Positions 37,001-48,500 of a DNA stretch of 64,000 bases are shown here, in pieces. The DNA lies in assembly GCA_964017185.1 (NCBI GenBank), contig OZ024877.1:754501-818500 (forward strand), given 5' to 3'. The stretch comes from Rugalucina vietnamica (lineage: Eukaryota; Mollusca; Bivalvia; Lucinida; Lucinidae). Each line of letters begins with the position of its first letter. Positions within the stretch are counted from its first letter, which is position 1. Below the pieces are notes generated by a model. It did no database searches and had not been told where the DNA came from. It worked only from the letters and a program-made list of their open reading frames with translations. A program made the translations under genes and the position numbers.

Positions 37001-40000
37001 TACTGGGTCAATAACAAAGTGACACAATGATAGTTTGGGCCTGAAATTAGTTTTCTTGTGGATTTTTAACGATTTTTCTGACTTTTTTTAAGTTTTCATT
37101 AAATTTCATGAATATGCAAGAAAGATAATTTATATTATTTATCATATGACAAAAGGTTTATGTCTTACCGTTTAACTGAGACCAGGTTCAGTGGTCTAGG
37201 ATAAGTAATTGTGGAGACATTGACACTTTCGCATGTACATCCCCATGTTCAAGAATAATGTTAGCGGTTGCCATGGAAACCATGCGTTTTTTTCATGGTG
37301 CAAACGAGTTTATCTTTAAAAACAAAGCTTCTTTTCATTTCTAAAGTCCCAAAGAACAATGCTGTAATGTTGCAAATTAAAAAAAGAAAACAAAAACAAA
37401 AGAACAACCGCCAATGACAACCACTAGGGGTGGGGGGGGGGGGGGTAACATTACCCCATACTAGAGGCAATTTTCCATCTAATATATTGTTTAAACATAT
37501 AGTTTTCTACTTGATAATAATTTCACGCTATTGTTTGAGTGCAAAGTTTAATTCTAAAAAGATATTTGTTCAGAAAAATATCAAAACAGGAGCACCAGGC
37601 GCATTTTCCTCTGATTTCTGCCTATTATAAAAACTACGTTGGGTAGGTGTAAAGATTTCGTCCTAGGTAAAAACTGCTACCACAATTTGACCGTACGACG
37701 TGCCTAGAAATGTTGTAGAAGGTTCAATTATTTCATATCCACCGTCAAACCTTTTCTGGGAGGTAAGTTGTGCCAGGTCAAAAAAATAAGGCTCGTACAG
37801 AAAACAGCCCCTGGTCTACAAAGTTGGTGAAAAAATAAAAGTCATGGAAGAATTTCCAAACTTACAGTTATTTTTTTACTTCTGTATACCTTGCTTTGAA
37901 AGGGTCTAGTAACAGAGTACTTACTGAAACACTGATTTAAATGTGAAGAGGTATATCTTTATCTCATTAAATTTGTTGTGTCAAAAACAATGAAGAAATA
38001 TTAAATTGATTACCAAAGTCAGCAAAACTGAATTGTCCTATAACTTTGAGTTGTTTGTTGTCAACGGTAACTGAGACATTTTTCCTCCACTGTAATACTC
38101 CATTCTGAAATATACAGAATAACTTTGTGGTATTATGTATTGTCACAATAAGTTCAATAAAATGTCTTTAATCGGAGGAAAATTTATATGTCATCAAAAA
38201 GACTACTTAGCCAAATCAGAATCTTATGAAGTTTGCTTCTAGAGTATATGTATACTTCACCATGCAGCTGAGGAAGTTGGTTTTTAATCTGGTAAAGACT
38301 ATTTTTTGTGATGTGGCTCCATCAAATAATATCAGATATGTCAAGAAAACCCTTCTCTTGGCATATGTAAAGCAAGTGTGATCACCAGCATATTATAAGT
38401 AACTATTCCATAAAACCAAATTACTCGCCTTTAGGCATAAAGTGTGACTGAACAGCTTGATGTGTGTGCATTTGTAAATATGGACTCTTACCTCATTATA
38501 CCAGAACTCTAAATTTGGAATTCCATTTACCATAGAAACAAGACACAAATCTGGAAAACAGTTAAGCATATGAGCCGCATCATGAAATCAACTGAATTTT
38601 TGCCTATGCGAAAACAAAGGCGCAGATCAGCTTCGCAGTAATTGGGCCTTCATTTTCGCTACAAGGATAGTACAATTCCTCTTTTTCTTAAATCCAAAAT
38701 TTCAAGCTTCTAGCCATCTTATTTGGCTGCACAGGCCGGTTTACTCGCTTCACGGCTCATATGATTTTAGTAGATCCTTACTCAATTAACAATATTCCCG
38801 CTTACTTTTAACCATAGTGAAAATCTTAGAAACAATTTCTCATGGAAAACATAGCTTTTTAAACAAATACATTTACTTATATCAAAGTTGTTGGCAGGAA
38901 GTGAACAGTCCAAATGTATACAACTTAAGTCTATAGTTTGCTATACTTTCAACAACTGACCTTTGATCTTTGAAAATTTGCCCATGCAATATACAGAGAG
39001 TTTTTCAGCTGTAAAAATTCATTTGAAACATTTTGATATTTTTCTTATTTTTTTCATCCAAAACACAGATTGTGGGTACTCATTAGAACCACCTCGCCGA
39101 GTTCTAATGAGTACCCACAATCTATGCCTGAAAAATAAGAAAAAAAGATATACCACTGCATACCTGAGTTTCACTACATAAAAGTATTCAATATAAAAGT
39201 ATAAGGGAGTATTCATTACATGGACATGTTTTCCTGATGACTGAACAAGATCTCACTGATGAAGCCCCTTTTAATCACATTCATAGCTGAACATCACTTA
39301 CCAGCCACCAGATCATTATTGAGGTCTACAAAAGCACTAGATTGGGGTTTTCTCAGTGGTGGTAATGTCACATTGTTCTCCTTTTTCCCAGAACCTGCTG
39401 GAAACCGTCGCTTTGTGAAGTTTCGTTGATCACTGCAATATACATGTAAAAGCTTATCAGCTGTAGCATGAATTCAGACAATACAGTATAAAGATGAAAC
39501 TTCAGTTCCCATACTTAAACTTCAAAAAGAAATTCAAAAGATAAGCATGACTAAACTGTATTTACAGCAAGAAAACATGATGTCCAATATTGTCCATACA
39601 GCAACATATGAGCCGCCCCATGGGAAAACCAACAATCTGCATAGGCGAAAACAAAGACGCAGATCAGCTTCGCGGTAACCGCGAAGCTGATCAGCGCCTT
39701 TGTTTTCGCTTCTCGGATAGTACAATTCCTCTTCTACTTAAATCCGAAATTTCAAGCTTCTTGCTCTTTTCTGTGACTGTACAGGTCGGTTTGTGTCAGA
39801 CCTGTTCGGAAACCACATTGTTGGTTTTCCCACGAGGTGGCTCATATTCATAAAGTTCCAATTGATGCTTTCTAATACACGTCTCTTCAATTTCAAAACA
39901 ACACGCTTATTAACATAATCACATCATTTTGTCATTTCTGTTTTTCTTTACTACAAATCACATTTAGCTGAATCTTTAAGGAATGTCGGAATTTGGCTGT

Positions 40001-42486
40001 CCCATTGTCCTATTCTTGTGAATAGTACCTAAAGTTCCAGACATATCTTTCTCCTGGTTTGGTCTCACCCAGTATATCAGGAATCATGTCCGCATTGTCA
40101 CTGAAATTGTAGCAAAGTAAACATTTGTCACACTTGGCAGAAAAAGTTAAACCTATGAGGCTTAAACAGCTGCTCTATATATGAGCCACCTCGTGGGAAA
40201 ACCAACAATGTGGTTTCTGAACAGGTCTGACACAAACCGACCTGTACAAGCACAGAAAAGAGCTAGAAGCTTGAAATTTCGGATTTAAGTAGAAGAGGAA
40301 TTGTACTATCCGAGTAGCGAAAACAAAGGCGCTGATCAGCTTCGCAGTTACTGCAAAGCTGATCTGCGTCTTTGTTTTCGCCTATGCAGATTGTTGGTTT
40401 TCCCATGAGGCGGCTCATATCTTTCTATTATAAATTGCATGGAATCATTTTAAAGAACAATTGTTATCCATACATGCTCAAAGAAGAAATGACAGTAAAT
40501 TGAAAAAAAATTAATGATACTTACTCCAGCAGCATAGGCTGATCAACCAGCTCATCTGGTAGCATAAGAAAGTTTTCTGAAAACATAGAAATTATAGATT
40601 ACATGTGTTCTTTAAACAGCTTTAAAATAGTTCTTTCCTGCCCAAATTATTGTTTTTATAACAAAACTTCTCTTAAGTAATTCCTTATGTTAAATTCATT
40701 ACGAAAACATGCAATATACACGTACAAAGATTTCTTAAGTTATAAACAAGAAAAATATAATATGAAGTATTCATATTATATATGGCGTTGCTACATGCAA
40801 AATGAATTATCTCCATCATATTACTAGAAAGTTTTTAGAAACGAAGGCAGATTTGACATAGTTTATAACCCAGAGAGTAGTGGCTTCTCACTATGACAAA
40901 ATAATTTGACTGGAAAGTTAAATAAGCCATCATTTAACTAAAGTAAACCAAACAAAACTGGGAAAGCAGTCACTATTTGATCCAACGATGACTTTAACCC
41001 ATTTTGTGGCGATGTCAAATTTTGTTTCTTAGGCATTTCTAAGATATTACTGTGGGAAACATTGTAACAAATTGGAATAAGATTTCGATTTGAAAGTTGG
41101 TTAATATACACCATGAGGTTTAGAGGAGATTTTATTTATCATGTACAAATAAAATTGACAAAGCCGACTGACGCCATGACATGCCAATCCTTTTAGCTTA
41201 ACTAGCACCTATTAGCTCACCAGTGAGTTGGACTGATTTCCCTCCTGGTGCACCCCCTAGTGAAGTATTGTCAATTTGGCGAGTCACTGGTAAACCATTC
41301 AGATTCAGATGCAAACTTCTGTGGTGCTTCTTTTTGTTTTATGTCTTGGTGTTTAATGCTTTTGTGCTGTTGGCGCTTTATGTATGTTTTCATATTTTAG
41401 TTAATTTAACTGATTGGCCGCCTATTGGGAAAATAGCTGCTCATTAGCCTTACGAATTGTTTTCATGGTATAAGTACCTGATTGTTAGCTTGGTTTTTTC
41501 CCACTTCGGGATTTTGGAGTGGGATTCTTTTTCTGATTGTGCCTTTTCCTGATCTTTGCCTACTTGTACCTTTTTTAAAATACTGTATGTGTTCTGTGAA
41601 GAATGTTATGATATGTAATCAGATTTTTAGAGTTCAATATCACAGACATTGCCGGTTTTAATAAGAAAATGACACAGTATCTATTTATCATTTACTTAAA
41701 CTGAGCATTTCAGCATTTCTATATTTTCTTTTGTACTGGACATTAATGTGTAGACCAAGAATAGCCGCGTTGTCTGAAGCATTCTCATCATACACTCTTA
41801 CTGTTTCAGTTATGTTTGCAGTCCACCTCAATTCATATTTTTTCACCATTTACTAAAACTGTCATGGTTTTTGGTATACTTGTCATTTTCAAGCCAATGA
41901 GCTCAACAAATTTTGAAAATTATCATCAAATTCCATGAATGACAAAGTAATTTCTTTCAGTCATCTTTTCCAAGGAATATCTCTGCATTTAGCACTGCCT
42001 GAGTTGATGAGCTGGTGGTTGAAGGAACTGGCCTAATTTGAGACTGGCAGGTTCTCTGAAACGAAAGGGTCAATGGTCTAGTAAATGATAACCTGAGGTC
42101 TGGTATATACATGTATAACAATATTAAAACATGTATGAATACTATAAATGGTCAAATGCATGTATATGTTACAGCCAATCTGTGAAATCAGCCTTTTCAT
42201 GAAATGGCTAAAAATTTTAGCCTTTTCGTGAAATGACTAATTCACTCAGCCATTTCATGAAAAGGCTAAATATTTCAGCCTTTTCATGAAATGACTAAAA
42301 TATCCATGTAATTGTTACACAGATTGACTGGTTCAGTTTCAGCCAATCTATGTAATAAGTCCTTGAGTTTTATTTATGCCTTTGATATCATAACTGGAAT
42401 AATTCATTTGATTAAACCACAAAAATGAATATGATAGTACATATGTCTTCCATTTTCACTTTTAAAAGAATATTATTGTAGGCCTA

Positions 42487-42530
<44 letters not shown>

Positions 42531-45500
42531 AGTTAAAGATAAGTATACATGTAATTGTTATGATTATGATTATAAGTTAAACACAATAAGAAAACAAAGA
42601 AGTTTAAACCATTCCTTTGAAGGCTAATTAAAGCAGTTTGCAAGCTAATTAAAATGTGTTATAAATCCTACTCGACTACCCTTTGATTTGAAATGGGAGA
42701 GAATGTTGCTATTCCTATACCTATGAATGACAGAGGTAGAGGTGACCCATGAAACATTCTTGGTGTAATTCTGGTTTGTGATGAACATAATATGCACACT
42801 ATTGCTGTCAATTCTAAATATGAAAGGATTCAATTTGATTTATGCCCACAAAAGCTCCAGACTAATCGTGATGTTAACACACGGAATGTACAGTGACACT
42901 TCGCCAAGCTGTGAAAGCAACAACTTCAGGAGGTCAAGCTTTGTTTCGATGTGATTGTGGAAATGGTAAAATGTATAATAGCAGATGCCACAACAGTCTA
43001 GTAGACAATGTATGTGAATTAAACTGAACATTATGGATGGTATTGAATATGTATACTATTGATACATGTAACTAATGGCATGTTGCTGATGTTTTACTAT
43101 TTTACAAGTAAATGCTTAGTATCTTATATTGTGTGATTCAATAACTTGGAAATTTCCCAAGACAATTGGAAAAATGAAACGAAATTGTGCCAGTAAGAAA
43201 TTGAAAATCTCAATATATTAACATTATTACTCATGACACATACAATTGATCATTTGATGTGCTTACATTATGTGCTTTATCATGTTTAACCAATGATCAG
43301 AGCTTTAATAAAGATAAACTTCAGTCTTTGTCTTGGTTTAAAGGTTCCCTTCTTAGTTTAGCCATTTCGTGAAATGACTAGAGCAAATTTTTAGTCATTT
43401 CATGAAAAGGCTGAAATATTTAGCCGTTTCATGAAATGGCTGAGTGAATTAGTCATTTCACGAAAAGGCTAAAATTTTTAGGCATTTCATGAAAAGGCTG
43501 ATTTCACAGATTGGCTGTAACATATATAAATCCAAGGTGCTGACAGATAAATTCTTGGGATCCTTTTTTGTTGTTGTTGTTGTTGTTGTTGTTGTTGGTC
43601 AGACTCATGCAGCATATTCTGTCAATTTGCTAATTTTGTGCAGGTTTTTACAAATTTTCAGTTGAGATTAAAAGCCGAGTTATTATATGATATTAGTTTT
43701 GGCTTGACATCGCAGCTACATCCTGTCTGAAATACCAGCAACACCCCTTGTGAAAAATATTTAAAGGTGCTTTAGAATAAAGTAACTCATTCATAGGAAT
43801 TAGGAATCTCAACAAGTAGCCCAAATGCAATAAAAGCTCTCCTGAGCGTCAAAAAATACATTCACTGGACAAAAGAAAAGAAGTCGTGGATTTTACCATG
43901 CATGGGCATGGCAGCCATCTTGACCAGGATTTTTTGTATACACATTGGTTCCCACTTCCTTTAAGTTGGCATTGATAAGCCAAGCAGTTTCAGAGAAGAG
44001 GTTTAAAAATTATGGTTGTATACATAATATTGCCCCCAGGTGGAAGCAGATGAACCCCTGAGGTCTAATCTTTTTTAAAATCATTGATATTCAGTCCTAC
44101 TTCTTCACAAAATGGGGGGAGGGGCAGATGAGCCTGTGGGGTGGAAAGTTCTCAGAATCATTTATATTCAGTCCTGCTGCCCATTCCATGCAAGATATTC
44201 TTTTTAAATGACATTTAACCAGTTTTTCCCATTCAAATGCATAAGCGACCTATGGTGATCTTGCAGTAAAATATGCCAAGGTCTAAACAGGGTCATGATT
44301 TATATATACTTTGTAGTACTTTAGTGATTCATGCTTCACGCAAAGTTGAGCATCTTGGTCATGTGACCTGAATTATTTATATAGACGTTGGACTTTGGTC
44401 CCAACATCCTAATTCCTATAGATGCTCATACGAAATTTGGCTTTGATTGGTCAAGCTGTTTCAGAGAAGAAAATCTTTGAAAATGTGAACGCACACATGC
44501 AGGGATGCCGGCTTGAGTACCATCCTATAAGCTCCCCATTAGCCTTCAGCTCATGTGAGCTGATAAGCTTTGACAAAAGCTAACCATTTCCATCTGAGAG
44601 AAACCTCTTCCTGACTCTCTTCTCTGGCATATCTTCATCTTCGTGTTCTCAACCATGCTTGAAATAGCATCAATGATGTCAGTCATCTTCTTCATGGTGA
44701 TAAAACCATTCTTGTCAATGTCATACCAATTGAAAGCCTCTGGAAAAATCAATGAATGATATTTGAGCCGCCACATGCTCATTCGCTTACCATATGCTTT
44801 CTTGGTACAAGTACCTGATTGTCAATTTAGTCTTTTCCCATTTGGGTGGGAATTTCTTTCCAGTTGTGCCATTTCATGACCATTGCCCACTTTTGCCTCT
44901 TTATAAAAAGAATCTGATATAGAACTATAAACTTGTTGCTCTATATTTCACTAATAAATAAACTTCATGACCATCTTCACTTTCCAACATGCTCTTACCC
45001 ATTTACTACATCTGTGCCACCCATCAAACAAATTCCTTCATGTGTTCATGTCAGATAGTAAACTGTCTACAGACTCTGTATGACTGATTTACCTGAAAAA
45101 AGAGAACTAGAAATGCGTGTTTGTAAAACACCATGCCCCCAACTGTATGCTTGTCCCTAAACTGGCACTTTGTATGATTCATTTATTTCATATGAATGAA
45201 TCGAAATTTAATTTCCTGAAGAAGTTGTTCGGACCAGAAACAGAATGTAAGCTTTTTGCAGACAATTTAGAAATTGAGTAAAAAATCAAAAAAGGAGTAA
45301 TTTTGTCGAAATTTGACTGAAAGTCCTCAAAAGTTTACCAGGTGAGCTTCTTCTCAGCATCAACCAGTAAACCAAATATGGAGACTCTAGCTCAAGTACT
45401 TTTTGAGATACATGTATCTTGCACACAAGATTTTCAAATTTTGTTTTCAAAGGGACATAACTCCAAAAAGGGGCATAACTTAGACATGAAAAAATATGGG

Positions 45501-48500
45501 TCAAATATTTTTTCATGAGGAATTTGTATATGAAATTTCATAACCCATCATTCACCATTCAAAAGTTTCAAGTTGACCGAAAAGTGGAAAAAAATCAATG
45601 AAATTTTCAAAATTGCATAATTTCGTCAAAATTTGACAGAAAGTGCTAAAAAATTATTCATGTCATCTACTCCTCAGCCCCAATCAGTGTACTAAATATG
45701 ATGGCTCTAGCTTTAATACCTTTTGAGATTTCTTGCACACAAGATTTTCAAATTTTGTTTTCAAAGGGACATAACTCCTAAAAGGGGCATGACTTAGACA
45801 TAAAATAATATGGGTTGAATATTTTTAATGAGGAATATACATTTGTAATTTCAAAATCCTAATATCCACCATTCAAAAGTTCCAAATTTCACTGAAAAGT
45901 GGAATAAATCAATGACATTTTCAAAATTGCATAATTTTGTCAAAATTTTAAAGAAAGTTCTCAAAAGCTAATCAGATCATCTACTCCTTGGCCCCAACCA
46001 GTGTACCAAATTTGATGGCTCTAGCTTTAATACCTTTTGAGATACATGTATCTTGCACACAAGATTTCCAAATTTTGATTTCCAAGGGATAATTCAGAAA
46101 AGGGGCATAACTCGGGCATGAAAAAAATATGGGTCAACAATTTTTTGATGAAGAATATACATACAAAATTTCAAATCCCGAGCATGCACCATTCAGAAGT
46201 TTTAAAAAAGGTGACTTACAGACACACCCACTCACACATGCACAGACAGACAGACAAGCCGAAAACAATATGCCCTTCAAACTTTTTCAAAATTGGGGTC
46301 ATAAAAAACAACTAAATACATTGTGTTTATCATACATTACCTAAACAGAAACTTAAAATCATGATAGCATTATTTCTCCCACAAATTTATATATGTATCA
46401 TGTCCAATCTATAACTGTGTTCTGTTAAGTCAGTTAGGTCATAAGCCATCCTGGAAACTGACTAGCAAGCCCTGATCAATTTATAGCAAGTACTGAAATC
46501 CGATTTCAACTACACCAGTCTTTGAGAAAAGTGCCAGTCTGTCAGTCAAAACCAGCAAAATTTCATTCTGTCTGACAAAAAATATTTATTCTGTCAGACA
46601 AATGTCTGGCAAAAAAAAACAAAATTACTATGATTATAAATAGAACTGTCCTACAAAATTGGGGTTTGTCCTGCAAACCAGAGGACCAATGGTCCTGTAA
46701 ACACTCACCTGAGACCTGAGATATATACACATACCAATAAACTTGTTAGACTAGAATGGTACAATGCATTTGTATAACCCTAGGGCAGGGTCAGAATAAC
46801 TCCTGGAGTCAATGTCTTTTTCAAATCATAAAAATTCAGTCCATTTGCCAATTAACTGCAAGTTTTTGTCCTTCAAATGACATTTTAACAATTTTCTCCA
46901 TTCAAATGCATGGGCAATCTAAGTTGACCTTGCCATGAAATAGGTAAAGGTCATCCCAGTGTCATGATTTATACAAATTTTGTAGAACTCCGTTTCTTAA
47001 TGCTTCATGCCAAGTTTCAAAATCATAGGCCTTCTGGTTCTGAAGAAGTTTTTTAAAAATTTTTGATATTTATAGCCATGGTGGCCATCTTGGTCATGTG
47101 ACCAAGACCATTTATATAAACTTTCATTTCCTCTTGCTAAGGATGATCCACATAAAGTTTGGCTTTGATTGGCTAAGCAGTTTCTGAGAAAAAGCTGTTT
47201 GAATATTATGGTCATCTACATGTATATAGCTCCGGGGCAGGGGCAGACAACCCCTGGGCCAAAAATATTTTCATAAGCATAAATCTTCTGTCCATTTGCT
47301 CATTCCTAGCAAGTTTTCTGCCATTACATGACATTTTCCTTTTTTTTTTTTTCCATTCAAATGCATGGACGACCTGAGTTGACCTTGCCGTAAAATAGGT
47401 CAAGGTCATCCAAGCGTCATGATTTATATAAATTTTGTAGAACTCTGTTCCTTAATGCTTCATGCCAAGGCCTTCTGGTTCTGAAGAAGAAGATTTTTAA
47501 ACGTTTTTGCTATTTATAACCATGGTGGCCCTCTTGGTCATGTGACCTTGACCATTTATACAAACTTTCATTCCCTCTTCCTAAGGATGCTCCACAAAAA
47601 GTTTGGCTTTGATTGGCCTAGTGGTTTCAGAGAAGAAGATGTTTCAATATTATGTATGGTCATATACATGTACATAGCCATTGGGCAGGGGAAAACAACC
47701 CCATGGGCCCAAAATATTTTCTTAAACATAAATCTTCTGTCAATTTGCTCATTTCTAGCAAGTTTTCTGCCATTTAATTACATTTTCCTATTTGTCCCCA
47801 TTCCAATGCATGGTAGACCTAAGTTGAACTTGCTGTAAAATACATGTGTAGGTCAAGGTCATCCCAGGGTCATGATTTATATAAAATTTGTAGAACTCCA
47901 TTCCCAGATGCTTCACACCAAGTTTCAAAATCATAGGCCTTCTGGTTCTAAAAGAAGATTTTTAAACATTTTGCTATTTATAGCCATGGTGGCTATCTTC
48001 GTCATGTGACCTTGACCATTTATATAAACTTTCATTTCCCCTTCCCAAGAATGCTCCACATGAAGTTTGGCTTTGATTGGCCTAGCAGTTTCAGAGAAGA
48101 AGATGTTTGAATATTATGGTCATCTACATGTATATAGCCCCGGAGCAGGGGCAGACAACCCCTTAGGGGCTTAAATTTCCATTAACATTAATCTTCTGTC
48201 CATTTGCCTATTCCCAGTAAGTTTTACCCATTAAATAGCATTTTACCATTTTTTCCCACTCAAATGCATTGACGCCCTAAGTTGACCTTGCCGTAAAATA
48301 GGTCAAGGTCATCCTAGGGTCATGATTTATATAAATTATGATGGGCATGCGTCCCCAATGCTACTTATCAGGTTTCGTGGAAATCGGCCCACTGGTTCTG
48401 GAGAAGAAGATTTTTTAAAGGTTTTTGCTATTTATAGCCATGGCGGCCATCTTGGTCATGTGACCTGGAGTCCTGGACCAGTTATATAAACTTTTGTTCC

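Noticed and set aside
41223..41447. Plus-strand open frame with SIWRVTGKPFRF
   Set aside because: The sequence is a copy of dispersed repeat family R. The similar peptide at 60.4 kb on the minus strand comes from the opposite strand of another copy, so it is not a protein.
44546..44782. Functional EF-hand gene nested in ITFG1
   Set aside because: A one-base deletion, an early stop and loss of the loop Glu make the exon non-functional, and no companion exons were seen.
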